A stretch of 64,000 nt of DNA, from contig WRBB01000010.1 of the NCBI GenBank assembly GCA_009779895.1, forward strand, positions 18,817 through 82,816. Direction: 5' to 3'. A model generated the notes under the pieces. The model was not told where the DNA came from. It was given only the letters and a program-made list of their open reading frames with translations, and searched no databases. Below, piece after piece: positions 35,876 to 45,967 of the stretch; positions within the stretch are counted from its first letter, which is position 1, and each line of letters starts with the position of its first letter. Source of the DNA: Lachnospiraceae bacterium (GTDB taxonomy: Bacteria; Bacillota; Clostridia; Lachnospirales; Lachnospiraceae). The position numbers were made by a program, and so were the translations under genes.

Positions 35876-35905
35876 ATTATAACACAACTGCCCCAGATTA
35901 GTCAA
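35876..35905 (-). promoter_or_regulatory. Promoter of the DivIVA-like / wall hydrolase / sipW unit
   Basis: Minus strand: -35 TTGACT (35905-35900), 18-bp spacer, extended TGT, -10 TATAAT (35881-35876). It lies about 50 bp before the ATG. Confidence 0.75.
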
Positions 35906-36019
35906 AAAAATATAAAGAAAATTAAAAAAAAATATATAATTTATTATCTTTCCATAAATTAACTACTCATAATAGGGAAGAAAAAGCAATTAATTTATAA
36001 TAAATTCACACCGCAAAAG

Positions 36020-36048
36020 TTGATTTATTGGGTGTAGTACGTTATCAT
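36020..36048 (+). promoter_or_regulatory. Promoter of metG
   Basis: -35 TTGATT (36020-36025), 17-bp spacer, -10 TATCAT (36043-36048). The leader is only about 27 nt, which leaves no room for a T-box. Confidence 0.6.
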
Positions 36049-36081
36049 GGTGTACATATGTATAGAATGTGAGGAATGATT

Positions 36082-37983
36082 ATGTCAGAAAAACAAAAAT
36101 ATTATGTAACAACGGCCATTGCTTATACTTCGGCAAAGCCCCATATTGGCAATACGTATGAAATTGTGTTGGCAGATGCCATTGCCCGTTATAAAAGAAA
36201 CAAAGGATTTGATGTGTTTTTTATGACAGGTACGGATGAACATGGACAAAAAATTGAAGAAAAAGCAAAGGATGCCGGTATTTCACCGAAAGAATATGTG
36301 GATCAGGTGGCGGCTGTAGTAAAAGAAAACTGGGATTTGATGCATACTTCTTATGATAAGTTTATACGCACCACGGATTCGGATCATGAAAAGCAGGTAC
36401 AAAAAATCTTCAAGCGTTTGTATGAGCAAGGTGATATTTATAAAGGGCATTACGAGGGATTGTATTGTACCCCTTGTGAGTCGTTTTTTACAGAAGCGCA
36501 GTTGGCCGAGGGGAAATGCCCTGATTGCAACGGTCCGGTTTTTCCGGCCCAGGAAGAGGCATACTTCTTTAAAATGAGCAAATATGCGGATCGGTTGATT
36601 GCCCATATCAATGACAATCCCTTATTTATTCAGCCGGAATCCCGCAAAAATGAGATGATGAATAATTTTTTGCTGCCGGGGTTGCAGGATTTATGTGTTT
36701 CTCGTACGACCTTCCGGTGGGGCATTCCTGTAGATTTTGATCCAAGTCATGTGGTTTATGTATGGTTGGATGCATTGACCAATTACATTACGGGCATCGG
36801 CTATGATTGTGACGGTGCAAGCAGTGCACAGTTTGACACATTATGGCCGGCGGATTTACATATAATAGGAAAAGACATCGTTCGTTTTCATACCATTTAT
36901 TGGCCGATTTTTTTGATGGCATTGGAGATTCCTTTGCCAAAGCAGGTATTTGGTCATCCTTGGTTGTTGGTGGGGGATGGTAAGATGAGTAAATCTAAGG
37001 GTAATGCAATCTATGCCGATGATTTGGTAGACGTGTTTGGGGTAGAGGCCGTACGTTATTTTGTATTGCATGAGATGCCTTTTGATCAGGATGGCACGAT
37101 TACTTGGGAATTGATGGTAGAACGCATCAATTCTGACTTGGCAAATACCTTGGGCAATTTGGTCAATCGTACTATTTCCATGATTAACAAATATTTTGCA
37201 GGTTCGGTTTGTGACAAGGGTGTTGCAGAAGAAGTGGACAAAGAATTGTTGGATTTGGTATTTGCTTCAGAAAAGATTGTGGATGACAAAATGGACAATC
37301 TTCATGTGGCAGGTGCCATGACTCAAATCTTTAATATGCTAAAACGCTGCAACAAATACATTGATGAAACAACACCTTGGTTGCTGGCAAAAGAGGAAGA
37401 AAAACAAGATAGATTAGAAACGGTCCTTTACAATTTATTGCAAGGTATTTCTCAGGGTGCCAAGTTGTTGGAACCATTTTTGCCGGAAACATCAGTCCAG
37501 ATATTGGCGCAAATTGGTACAGATAAAGTGACGGAAAAACCGGAGATATTATTTCAAAGATGGGATGTGGAAGAGGTACTTCAAAAAGTAGCGGAAAATC
37601 AAGCTGCAAAAGAAGAGCCGGCACAAGATTTAGAGGTGATGGATGTGGAAGCAAAGCCGGAGATTACCTTTGAACAATTTGCAGCCATGCAGTTTCAGGT
37701 AGGTGAGGTGATTGCTTGCGAAGCGGTGAAAAAATCGAAAAAGCTTCTGTGTTCCCAGGTGAGAGTGGGCAGTCAAACCAAACAGATCATTTCCGGTATC
37801 AAAGGCTTTTACACACCGGAAGAGATGGTGGGTAAAAAGGTGATGGTGATTGTGAATCTCAAACCGGCTAAGTTGGCGGGCTTGCTTTCAGAGGGTATGT
37901 TACTTTGTGCGGAAGACGAGACGGGTAAATTGGTGTTGATGGTGCCTGAGTTGGATATTAAAACCGGAGCAGAGATTCGCTAA
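36082..37983 (+). CDS. metG: Methionyl-tRNA synthetase
   Basis: A 633-residue class I synthetase. The HIGH motif is HIGN (21-24) and KMSKS is intact (GKMSKSKGN, near 300). A zinc knuckle (CTPCESFF...CPDCNG) lies near 127-150. The anticodon-binding helical domain is followed by an acidic linker and a C-terminal OB-fold tRNA-binding domain (about 530-633, FQVGEV...NLKPAKLAG), as in other dimeric bacterial MetG1 forms. The start is ATG 36082 behind GAGG; the ATG six bases earlier is too close to it. A terminator follows at 38019. Confidence 0.97.
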   Translation: MSEKQKYYVTTAIAYTSAKPHIGNTYEIVLADAIARYKRNKGFDVFFMTGTDEHGQKIEEKAKDAGISPKEYVDQVAAVVKENWDLMHTSYDKFIRTTDSDHEKQVQKIFKRLYEQGDIYKGHYEGLYCTPCESFFTEAQLAEGKCPDCNGPVFPAQEEAYFFKMSKYADRLIAHINDNPLFIQPESRKNEMMNNFLLPGLQDLCVSRTTFRWGIPVDFDPSHVVYVWLDALTNYITGIGYDCDGASSAQFDTLWPADLHIIGKDIVRFHTIYWPIFLMALEIPLPKQVFGHPWLLVGDGKMSKSKGNAIYADDLVDVFGVEAVRYFVLHEMPFDQDGTITWELMVERINSDLANTLGNLVNRTISMINKYFAGSVCDKGVAEEVDKELLDLVFASEKIVDDKMDNLHVAGAMTQIFNMLKRCNKYIDETTPWLLAKEEEKQDRLETVLYNLLQGISQGAKLLEPFLPETSVQILAQIGTDKVTEKPEILFQRWDVEEVLQKVAENQAAKEEPAQDLEVMDVEAKPEITFEQFAAMQFQVGEVIACEAVKKSKKLLCSQVRVGSQTKQIISGIKGFYTPEEMVGKKVMVIVNLKPAKLAGLLSEGMLLCAEDETGKLVLMVPELDIKTGAEIR

Positions 37984-38018
37984 AAACTCCTTTGTTTTAG
38001 ATGAAAAAAATGTAGAAA

Positions 38019-38059
38019 AAAAAGTGTATTTCCGCGGTAAAATGAGGGATACACTTTTT
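38019..38059 (+). terminator. Terminator after metG
   Basis: The 11-bp perfect arms AAAAAGTGTAT (38019-38029) and ATACACTTTTT (38049-38059) are followed by a short T-run. The last T residues are shared with the -35 of the next promoter. Confidence 0.7.
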
Positions 38060-38086
38060 GACATTAAAGATTGATTATGATAAACT
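38058..38086 (+). promoter_or_regulatory. Promoter of the TPR/AAA-like protein gene run
   Basis: -35 TTGACA consensus (38058-38063), 17-bp spacer, extended TGA, -10 TAAACT (38081-38086). It overlaps the T-run of the metG terminator. Confidence 0.65.
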
Positions 38087-38138
38087 GGACTGTGAGTAAT
38101 TTTCTTTATTGCGGAAAAAAGTTTACGAGGTGAAAACA

Positions 38139-40898
38139 GTGGATAAATACGAATACAAGCTACGCACAGAGCAGATGATAGAGCTGATGGAGGATGGTAA
38201 TTATCCGAAAGCTGCAGAGATTGCGGATTCTATAGACTGGAACAGGGTTCGTAATACGATGATGCTGACAAATGTAAGTGATATTTATGAAAAAATCAAT
38301 CAGCTGGAAAAAAGCTATAAGATTTTAAATATTGCATATCAGCGTGCGGATGGTAGCAGGAAGATTATTTATCGATTGTGTACTTTGGCATTAAAAACAG
38401 GAAATTTAGATGAGGCGTTGGACTTTTATGACGATTTTATTGAAATCGCACCAAAGGATCCCAATCGTTTCATTTTACGTTATCAAATTTTACGAGCACG
38501 TAGGGAGTCTACGGAGCAGCAGATTGAGGCTTTGGAAAATTTTAAAAAGGCAGAGTATATCGAAGAGTGGGCCTATGAACTGGCAAAGTTGTACCAAGAG
38601 GCAGGTATGACAGCGGAGTGCTTGGAAGAGTGTGATGACTTGATTTTGTGGTTTAGTGAGGGTAAGTATGTCTATCAAGCGATGGAATTGAAAAAACAGT
38701 ACAAGCCTTTGACCCCTTCTCAGCAAGAAAAATATGATCGCCGCTTTGAGAATTTGCAAGCTGAAAATGGAGATTTTTTTGAAGAGGAACCGGCAGTGGA
38801 AAAGCCGGCTGTAAGACCGGTGGTAAAGCCGATGGTGAAACCGGCAGCAGCATCGGTTGCACCGGAGCCGGTGACAGTCAATATACAAGAAGAAACCACC
38901 ACCGTTGTTTCGGACGTTCCGGTGCAATCCAAACAAAAGTTGGGTCAAACCATGGATTTGGGTGAGGCTTTGCAAAGTTTGTTGCAACCAAAGATAGATG
39001 AAGAGATGGAGATTGCGGACAAGCGGGTGGATACAGCATCCATGGAAAAAGCCATTGAGGCGATAGAATCGGGTGCGGATTTGGAGTTACCCAAGAAACA
39101 GGAGAAAAAAAAGACAGTGCAAAAAATAGAGACAGAGGAAGCGCAAGAAGAGTCGGATCAAGTAGACGGTCAATTGAGCATAGAAGATATGTTGCAAAAT
39201 ATGATGGCCGGAGTAGAGACAGAAGCGGACGATACGGTGTCCGATGTGAAATCGACCGGGAAAGAAAAAGCAGAGAAAAAAGCAAAGGCAAAACCCACAC
39301 TTCAAGTGGTGCCAAAGGTAGCAGAACCGGTATTGGCACCGGAAATTCAGCGCATGATTGATGAAATTGAAGGAAAGATAACTCCCGCAGACCCCGTTGC
39401 AAAACCTGTAGATGCAGCAGAGGAAGTCTCTGTGAAACAGGCGGCAAAAAAGAAATCATCAACAGGGAAAAAAGGGAAACCCAAAAAAGAACAAAGCCGT
39501 GAAGCTGTGGCAAATAAACCAAAAGTAGCCGGAGCCTTGGTGGCGGAAGATGAGTATGAAGAGTACGATGAAATTGTGTTTGGTGGTGAAGAGGAAGAAG
39601 AGGAGCTTGTACCTGTTGCGGTAGAAGAAAACGTGATTGCAAAAGAAACACTTGTCCCGGCAGAGGATGTTTATGATGAGGATGAGGAATATTTTGAAGA
39701 TGGTGAATATATCGAAGATGATGAAGATGAAATATTATCCTTAGAGGATTCAGAAGACTTTGAGGAAGATGTGTATGATGACCTGGAAGATGACTTGGAT
39801 TTGGAAGAAGCCTTTGAGGACGCGGATATATTAAGGGGTGATGCCTCTGCGGTCAAAGAGATGGTGGAAGAAGAGTTTAAGCCTGTGTTACAGGATGAGG
39901 AAGATGACGTACGTATCGTGCCGAAAAAGAAACGAAAGCCAAGCGGAGACGAAGAAGATATTTTACGCAGTACGGCACCTTTGAGCCGAAAAGAAACAGC
40001 GAAGTTACATGCCACCGGCAAAACGGCACCTTTGCCTGTGGATGAAATTTCGGATGCACTTTCCTTGAACAGCACAGGTTTTGTGGTACAAGGCCGCTAT
40101 GATTTAGAAAGTCAGAGTGGTGTAGGTACAAGAGCTGGGTTGACAGAAGAGCAAAAGAAACTCTTCTCTTATTTCGTGCCGGTTCGTGGTATGAGTGAGC
40201 AGTTGGTGGATGTTTTGGAGCAGGACAAAAACTGCAATACGCGCGGTGGCACTTCCAGAACGGGAAATCTTTTGATCATCGGGAGTAAGGGAAGCGGAAA
40301 GACTGTTTTGGCGGTAGATGTGGTAAAGGCCATTCAAAAACAAAGAAACATTCGTCAAGGAAAGGTTGCGATTGTAACCGGCGACGCATTAAATAAAAAA
40401 CGGATCAGTGATATTGTTGAAAAATTGCATGGTGGGGCTTTGATTGTAGAAAAAGCCGGTCGTATGAATGAAAAGACAGTAGCACGGTTAAATAAAGCCA
40501 TGGAATCAGATACGGGTGAATTGTTACTTGTTTTAGAAGAACAGCGCAAACCATTGGATCGGATGCTCTCTACCAATCGGGAGTTTCGCCGTAAGTTCAC
40601 CAGTCGTTTGGAGGTACCGATTTTTATCAATGATGAGCTTGTTACCTTTGGGCAAACTTATGCCCAAGAAAACGGCTACCGCATTGATGAGATGGGGATT
40701 TTGGCTCTCTATAGCAAGATCGATGCCAAGCAAAGAGAGGACCATGCCGTTACCGTAGCGGAAGTCAAAGAAATGATGGATGCGGCGATGGGTTACGCTC
40801 AACGGTCTTCGGCGAAAAAATTGGTAAAACGAGTGCTGGGACGCGGCACGGACGAGGCCGATCGGATTATTTTATCAGAGAAAGATTTTATGTATTAA
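38139..40898 (+). CDS. Large TPR / acidic linker / CbxX-like AAA domain protein, function unknown
   Basis: A 919-residue protein in three parts. Residues 1-210 are TPR-like helices (LMEDGNYPKAAEIADSIDW; LDEALDFYDDF; LAKLYQEAGMTAECLEECDD). Residues 215-610 are low complexity, first Pro/Val/Lys, later strongly Asp/Glu-rich. Residues 680-919 look like a CbxX/SpoVK-type AAA domain: Walker A is GSKGSGKT (715-722), but Walker B is ALIVEKAG rather than hhhhDEA. Sensor-like NREFRRKF and the small helical lid follow. I recall relatives in Lachnospiraceae, none with a known role. The start is GTG 38139 with ACGAGG 8 nt upstream. It is followed by pgi after 24 bp. Confidence 0.85.
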   Translation: MDKYEYKLRTEQMIELMEDGNYPKAAEIADSIDWNRVRNTMMLTNVSDIYEKINQLEKSYKILNIAYQRADGSRKIIYRLCTLALKTGNLDEALDFYDDFIEIAPKDPNRFILRYQILRARRESTEQQIEALENFKKAEYIEEWAYELAKLYQEAGMTAECLEECDDLILWFSEGKYVYQAMELKKQYKPLTPSQQEKYDRRFENLQAENGDFFEEEPAVEKPAVRPVVKPMVKPAAASVAPEPVTVNIQEETTTVVSDVPVQSKQKLGQTMDLGEALQSLLQPKIDEEMEIADKRVDTASMEKAIEAIESGADLELPKKQEKKKTVQKIETEEAQEESDQVDGQLSIEDMLQNMMAGVETEADDTVSDVKSTGKEKAEKKAKAKPTLQVVPKVAEPVLAPEIQRMIDEIEGKITPADPVAKPVDAAEEVSVKQAAKKKSSTGKKGKPKKEQSREAVANKPKVAGALVAEDEYEEYDEIVFGGEEEEEELVPVAVEENVIAKETLVPAEDVYDEDEEYFEDGEYIEDDEDEILSLEDSEDFEEDVYDDLEDDLDLEEAFEDADILRGDASAVKEMVEEEFKPVLQDEEDDVRIVPKKKRKPSGDEEDILRSTAPLSRKETAKLHATGKTAPLPVDEISDALSLNSTGFVVQGRYDLESQSGVGTRAGLTEEQKKLFSYFVPVRGMSEQLVDVLEQDKNCNTRGGTSRTGNLLIIGSKGSGKTVLAVDVVKAIQKQRNIRQGKVAIVTGDALNKKRISDIVEKLHGGALIVEKAGRMNEKTVARLNKAMESDTGELLLVLEEQRKPLDRMLSTNREFRRKFTSRLEVPIFINDELVTFGQTYAQENGYRIDEMGILALYSKIDAKQREDHAVTVAEVKEMMDAAMGYAQRSSAKKLVKRVLGRGTDEADRIILSEKDFMY

Positions 40899-40922
40899 AA
40901 GGGTTATTTACGGAGGCTTGAG

Positions 40923-42272
40923 ATGAACAAGAACGTTCGATTTGATGATACAAAAGCAAGGTGTTTTATACAAGGGCATGAAGTAGCATATATGAGTGAA
41001 TTGGCAGAGCAGGCGGCCAAAAAGTTGACATCAAAAACAGGTGCGGGCAATGCTTTTTTGGGTTGGATTGATTTGCCGGTTGCTTATGATAAGTCTGAAT
41101 TTGCACGGATTAAAAAGGCAGCAGATAAAATCAAAGCGGATTCAGAGGTGCTTTTGGTGATTGGTATCGGGGGCTCCTATTTAGGCGCGCGTGCCGCGAT
41201 TGAATTTTTGGGTCATTCTTTTGCGAATCAGTTGCCAAAAGAAGTACGTAAAACACCGGAGATTTATTACGTTGGAAACAACATAAGCAGCACCTATATC
41301 AAACATTTGATGGATGTAATCGGAAAGCGGGATTTTTCTGTGAATATGATTTCTAAATCGGGTACCACCACGGAACCGGCCATTGCGTTTCGGGTGTTCA
41401 AAGAAATCTTGGAGAAGAAATATGGCAAAGCGGAAGCATCCAAGCGCATTTATGCCACAACAGACAAAGCAAAGGGTGCGCTTAAACATTTAGCCGCAGA
41501 AGAGGGTTATGAAACCTTTGTTGTGCCGGATGATATCGGTGGAAGATTTTCTGTTTTGACAGCGGTTGGTTTGTTGCCCATTGCCGTAAGTGGCGCGGAT
41601 ATAGACCAGTTGATGGCAGGAGCGGCGGCAGCAAGAAAAGAAGCATTGGAACGTGATTTTTCAGAAAATCATGCATTACAATATGCTGCCTTTCGAAATA
41701 TTTTATTACGCAAAGGCAAAACCGTTGAGGTGTTGGTCAACTATGAGCCAAGTTTACATTATCTTTCCGAGTGGTGGAAACAGCTCTATGGTGAGAGCGA
41801 GGGAAAAGACCAAAAAGGTATTTTTCCCGCCGCAGTAGACTTTACAACAGATTTACATTCGATGGGACAGTTTGTGCAAGATGGCAATCGTATTTTATTT
41901 GAAACGGTATTGTCTGTAGAAACAGCCCGGGAAGAGATGGTTATGCTAGAAGAGCCGGTGGACTTGGATGGATTGAATTATTTAGCCGGCAAAACCGTTG
42001 ATTTTATCAATAAAAATGCGATGAACGGGACGATTTTAGCCCATACGGATGGAGACGTTCCAAATTTGATGATACACATACCCAAGCAGGATGCATTTTA
42101 TTTGGGTCAATTGTTTTACTTTTTTGAATTTGCCTGTGGTGTGAGTGGATATTTGCTGGGGGTCAATCCCTTTGACCAACCGGGGGTAGAAAGTTACAAA
42201 AAAAATATGTTTGCTTTATTGGGCAAGCCGGGGTTTGAGAAAGAACGTGAAGCGTTGATGCAGAGGTTATAA
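40923..42272 (+). CDS. pgi: Glucose-6-phosphate isomerase
   Basis: A 449-residue glycolytic enzyme of the short Gram-positive type. Signature blocks are [33 protein letters not shown] [26 protein letters not shown] and the C-terminal [16 protein letters not shown]. It interconverts glucose-6-phosphate and fructose-6-phosphate, so it would receive glucose released by the beta-glucosidases of this window. It lies 24 bp after the TPR/AAA-like gene. No terminator was seen before the FHA gene. Confidence 0.97.
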   Translation: MNKNVRFDDTKARCFIQGHEVAYMSELAEQAAKKLTSKTGAGNAFLGWIDLPVAYDKSEFARIKKAADKIKADSEVLLVIGIGGSYLGARAAIEFLGHSFANQLPKEVRKTPEIYYVGNNISSTYIKHLMDVIGKRDFSVNMISKSGTTTEPAIAFRVFKEILEKKYGKAEASKRIYATTDKAKGALKHLAAEEGYETFVVPDDIGGRFSVLTAVGLLPIAVSGADIDQLMAGAAAARKEALERDFSENHALQYAAFRNILLRKGKTVEVLVNYEPSLHYLSEWWKQLYGESEGKDQKGIFPAAVDFTTDLHSMGQFVQDGNRILFETVLSVETAREEMVMLEEPVDLDGLNYLAGKTVDFINKNAMNGTILAHTDGDVPNLMIHIPKQDAFYLGQLFYFFEFACGVSGYLLGVNPFDQPGVESYKKNMFALLGKPGFEKEREALMQRL

Positions 42273-42375
42273 GAACAAAAGTAGAAACTTTTAGATTCAT
42301 GTGGTTTGAGTGAGTTTAGAAGTTTTTATTCCATTATATCCGTTCGATCAGTCAGAAAACATAAGGGGTGATGTT

Positions 42376-42882
42376 ATGTGGCATTGGATTATATTATTAA
42401 TTGTTTTGATTGTGTTGTTATTTTCGATGATGCACAACATCGGCAAGATTATGCAAAGAGGCGAAAAACCAAACAATGAAAAAAGCAAGCCTAAAAAAGT
42501 AAGAAAGGACGTGTCACCTGTGTTATTTGGCCGCAAAAAAGAAAAAGAAGAAACGGGTCTTCGTTGGAAAATTATTCTTTCGGATACAGAGATTTTGGAA
42601 GATTATGAATATGTGTTTAGTGATGCCATTGGCATTGGCAGGAAAAAAGAACAGGATGATTTTGATGGGTTTTTGATGGTAAATGACCCGAAGATTTCTA
42701 AGTTGCATTGTTCTATTTTTGTTTATGAAAACAAGCTGTATTTGCAGGATGAGGGTTCAAGCAATGCAACGTTTTTAAATGGAAAGAAACTAAAATCATC
42801 TGCTGTGATTCAAAAAGGTGACGTGATTAGCATTGGCAATACGACCTTAAAGATTGTAAAGGTATTTAAAGAAACTAGATAA
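42376..42882 (+). CDS. Membrane-anchored FHA-domain protein
   Basis: A 168-residue protein. One N-terminal membrane segment (4-20, [14 protein letters not shown]) and a basic linker precede a forkhead-associated domain (about 80-165). The FHA landmarks [16 protein letters not shown] and [12 protein letters not shown] are present, so it should bind phosphothreonine peptides. The start is ATG 42376 with AAGGGGTG upstream; a GTG 22 codons earlier has no ribosome site. No Ser/Thr kinase is in the window. The gene stands 103 bp after pgi and 25 bp before the hydratase. Confidence 0.87.
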   Translation: MWHWIILLIVLIVLLFSMMHNIGKIMQRGEKPNNEKSKPKKVRKDVSPVLFGRKKEKEETGLRWKIILSDTEILEDYEYVFSDAIGIGRKKEQDDFDGFLMVNDPKISKLHCSIFVYENKLYLQDEGSSNATFLNGKKLKSSAVIQKGDVISIGNTTLKIVKVFKETR

Positions 42883-42907
42883 TGGCAGAAAAAGAAGAGG
42901 AGATTTG

Positions 42908-45187
42908 ATGATAAAGTTATATGACAGAGGTGTTTATCTACTCAACAACCATGAAATAATAGAAGACAATGGCGGTGTTAATGTTAATATTTCCAAAGAG
43001 GAAGCATTACAAAATACCATGGCATATGGTATTTTAAAACATCATAATACTTCTGAAAATATGGATTCCCTACAGATTAAATTTGACAAACTGGCTTCCC
43101 ATGATATTACCTTTGTGGGGATTATTCAAACTGCACGTGCATCCGGGTTGGAGAAGTTTCCGATTCCTTATGTGCTGACAAATTGTCACAATAGTTTATG
43201 TGCTGTGGGTGGTACGATCAATGAAGATGACCACATGTTTGGACTTTCTTGTGCGAAAAGATATGGTGGTGTTTATGTGCCGCCGCACCAAGCGGTGATT
43301 CACCAATATGCGAGGGAGATGATGGCGGAAGGTGGTTTGATGATACTGGGTTCCGATAGCCATACTCGTTATGGGGCTTTGGGTACCATGGCCATGGGTG
43401 AGGGTGGACCGGAGCTGGTAAAACAGCTTTTGGGTAAAACCTATGATATCAAAAGACCGGAAGTAATCGCCATTTATTTAAGTGGTTCTTTGAGGCAAGG
43501 TGTTGGCCCTCAAGATGTGGCTCTGGCGATTATTGGCGCAACCTTTGACAATGGTTATGTGAACAATAAAGTGATGGAATTTGTCGGGCCGGGTGTGAAA
43601 AATCTAAGTGCGGATTTTCGGATTGGCATTGATGTGATGACAACAGAAACCACCTGTCTTTCTTCTATTTGGACTACGGATGAAGAGATTCGGGAATTTT
43701 ATGCAATTCATGGACGTGAGGGTGATTATAAAGCATTAAATCCGGGTTCGGTGGCTTATTATGAGGGTATGGTTTACGTAGATTTAGATAAGGTAAAACC
43801 GATGATTGCGATGCCGTTTCATCCAAGCAATGTCTATTGCATTGATACCTTAAATGAAAATTTAGAAGATATTCTTTATGATGTGGAACAAAAAGCATTG
43901 ACTGTGTTAGATGGTGTGAAAGACTATACGTTGCGTGATAAGATTCGTGACGGCAAATTATATGTAGAACAAGGTATCATAGCAGGTTGTGCAGGTGGTG
44001 GTTTTGAAAATATTTGTGCGGCGGCAGACATTATCCGGGGTAGAAGTACAGGGACGGATGTCTTTTCACTTTCGGTTTATCCGGCCAGTACTCCGATGTA
44101 TGCAGAATTGGCAAAAAATGGAGTGTTGGTAGATTTTTTAAATGCGGGTGCCGTGATTAAGACTGCTTTTTGCGGCCCTTGTTTTGGAGCCGGAGATACA
44201 CCGGCGAACGGAGCTTTATCCATACGTCATACAACGAGAAATTTTCCGAACCGGGAGGGTTCTAAAAGCCAAAGCGGCCAGATATCCTCCGTTGCGCTGA
44301 TGGATGCCCGTTCCATTGCGGCTACGGCAGCCAATCAAGGTTATTTGACACCGGCGGATGCCTTTGATGTAACTTATACGGGGCAGAGGTATTATTTTGA
44401 TCAGACCATTTATAAAAATCGTATTTTTGATAGCAAAGGTTTGGCGGATCCATCTGTGGAAATTCAGTTTGGGCCAAATATCAAAGATTGGCCTACGATG
44501 GTTGCATTACCTGCCCACTTGATTTTGAAAGTAGTATCCGAGATACACGATCCGGTAACTACCACAGATGAGCTGATTCCCTCCGGGGAGACCTCTTCTT
44601 ATCGCTCCAATCCTTTGGGGTTGGCAGAGTTTACCTTGTCTCGAAAGGATCCGGCTTATGTAGGGCGTGCAAAGGAAGTGCAAAAGGCGCAAAAAGCCAT
44701 TGAGGCGGGCAGGTGCCCTTTGGATGTCTTGCCGGAGTTGGAAAAAATTGTAAAAGCGACGCAAAAAACATTTCCGCAAATGAAAAAAAACACTTTTGGG
44801 GTGGGCAGTTTGATTTTTGCCATAAAACCCGGAGATGGTTCAGCCAGAGAGCAGGCGGCATCTTGCCAAAAAGTATTGGGTGGTTGGGGCAATATTGCCA
44901 ATGAATATGCAACCAAACGTTACCGTTCCAATTTGATTAACTGGGGTATGTTACCCTTTATTACAGAGGAAAATCACAAGGCATTGCCTTTTGAAAATGG
45001 TGATTATATTGTATTTCCGGATATTCGTGCAGCGGTAGAAAATAAGGATGAAATCATCAAGGCTTATGTGATGAAGCAGGGACAAGAAACAGGTTTTCAG
45101 GAGATTTCTTTGACGTTGGGAGATTTAACGGACAATGAGCGGGAGATTATTTTAAAAGGTTGCTTGATTAATTATTATAGAGGATAG
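42908..45187 (+). CDS. Aconitase-family hydratase (YbhJ-like)
   Basis: A 759-residue aconitase-superfamily protein. It contains [19 protein letters not shown] (the substrate and cluster side), the cluster cysteines in [16 protein letters not shown], and a C-terminal swivel domain with [14 protein letters not shown]. It resembles the YbhJ branch more than AcnA or LeuC. The substrate is not known; in an anaerobe it could be citrate/isocitrate or another 2-hydroxy acid. ATG 42908 has GAGGAG 6 nt upstream. tatD follows by 3 bp. Confidence 0.88.
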   Translation: MIKLYDRGVYLLNNHEIIEDNGGVNVNISKEEALQNTMAYGILKHHNTSENMDSLQIKFDKLASHDITFVGIIQTARASGLEKFPIPYVLTNCHNSLCAVGGTINEDDHMFGLSCAKRYGGVYVPPHQAVIHQYAREMMAEGGLMILGSDSHTRYGALGTMAMGEGGPELVKQLLGKTYDIKRPEVIAIYLSGSLRQGVGPQDVALAIIGATFDNGYVNNKVMEFVGPGVKNLSADFRIGIDVMTTETTCLSSIWTTDEEIREFYAIHGREGDYKALNPGSVAYYEGMVYVDLDKVKPMIAMPFHPSNVYCIDTLNENLEDILYDVEQKALTVLDGVKDYTLRDKIRDGKLYVEQGIIAGCAGGGFENICAAADIIRGRSTGTDVFSLSVYPASTPMYAELAKNGVLVDFLNAGAVIKTAFCGPCFGAGDTPANGALSIRHTTRNFPNREGSKSQSGQISSVALMDARSIAATAANQGYLTPADAFDVTYTGQRYYFDQTIYKNRIFDSKGLADPSVEIQFGPNIKDWPTMVALPAHLILKVVSEIHDPVTTTDELIPSGETSSYRSNPLGLAEFTLSRKDPAYVGRAKEVQKAQKAIEAGRCPLDVLPELEKIVKATQKTFPQMKKNTFGVGSLIFAIKPGDGSAREQAASCQKVLGGWGNIANEYATKRYRSNLINWGMLPFITEENHKALPFENGDYIVFPDIRAAVENKDEIIKAYVMKQGQETGFQEISLTLGDLTDNEREIILKGCLINYYRG

Positions 45188-45190
45188 CGG

Positions 45191-45964
45191 ATGATATTTG
45201 ATACCCATGCTCATTATGATGATGGGCAGTTTGATGGAGATAGAACAGAACTGTTGGCTACGATGGAACAGGATGGGGTTGGCCGGATTGTGAATATTGG
45301 TTCCAACCGTGATTCTTGGGAAAAGGTGGTAGAGCTGACGGCAGATTATCCCTTTGTGTATGGCAGTATTGGCATACACCCAAGTGTGATTAAAGAGCTG
45401 ACGGAAGAGGTTTTTGAAACAATGCAAGAATTCTTGCAAAAAGAAAAAATCATTGCAGTGGGCGAAATCGGTCTGGATTATTACTGGGACAAGGACGAAA
45501 ACAATCACAAGTTGCAAAAAGAAATGTTGGTTCGCCAGATTGGTTTGGCGCGGGCCTATTCTTTGCCCATTGTGGTTCATAGTCGAGAGGCAGCGGCGGA
45601 TACTTATGGTATCATGAAAGAATATGCCCATGATTTGCCGGGAATTATCCATTGTTATTCTTATTCTGTGGAGCAGGCGCGTGCATATGTTAAAATGGGA
45701 TATTATATTGGTGTAGGAGGTGTGGTGACCTTTCCCAATGCAAAGAAATTAAAAGAAGTGGTGGCAGAGATTCCGTTGTCTTCGATTGTGATGGAAACCG
45801 ATGCACCTTATTTATCTCCTATACCCAATCGGGGCAAGCGCAATACCTCTGCAAATTTAAAATATGTGGCAAAGGCCATTGCAGAATTAAAAGGTGTTTC
45901 TTTTGAAAAAGTGTTGGCCGTTACATGGGAAAATGGAAATAAAGTATATAACCTTGGAGAATAG
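45191..45964 (+). CDS. tatD: TatD-family metal-dependent DNase
   Basis: A 257-residue TIM-barrel hydrolase. Metal ligands H6 and H8 (FDTHAH), the glutamate of GEIGLDYY, HSREA, HCYS and the aspartate of METDAPYL are all in place. Family members are 3'-5' exonucleases or D-aminoacyl-tRNA deacylase-like. It precedes rsmA by 3 bp, the same pairing as Bacillus yabD-...-ksgA, but without rnmV and without the G5-domain gene between. Confidence 0.94.
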   Translation: MIFDTHAHYDDGQFDGDRTELLATMEQDGVGRIVNIGSNRDSWEKVVELTADYPFVYGSIGIHPSVIKELTEEVFETMQEFLQKEKIIAVGEIGLDYYWDKDENNHKLQKEMLVRQIGLARAYSLPIVVHSREAAADTYGIMKEYAHDLPGIIHCYSYSVEQARAYVKMGYYIGVGGVVTFPNAKKLKEVVAEIPLSSIVMETDAPYLSPIPNRGKRNTSANLKYVAKAIAELKGVSFEKVLAVTWENGNKVYNLGE

Positions 45965-45967
45965 AGT

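Noticed and set aside
35842..36081. T-box leader upstream of metG
   Set aside because: The predicted start of transcription leaves about 27 nt and there is no T-box core or specifier stem.
38490..40131. Long minus-strand open frames opposite the TPR/AAA-like gene
   Set aside because: Leucine/proline/serine-rich shadows of the acidic low-complexity coding region, with no start signals.
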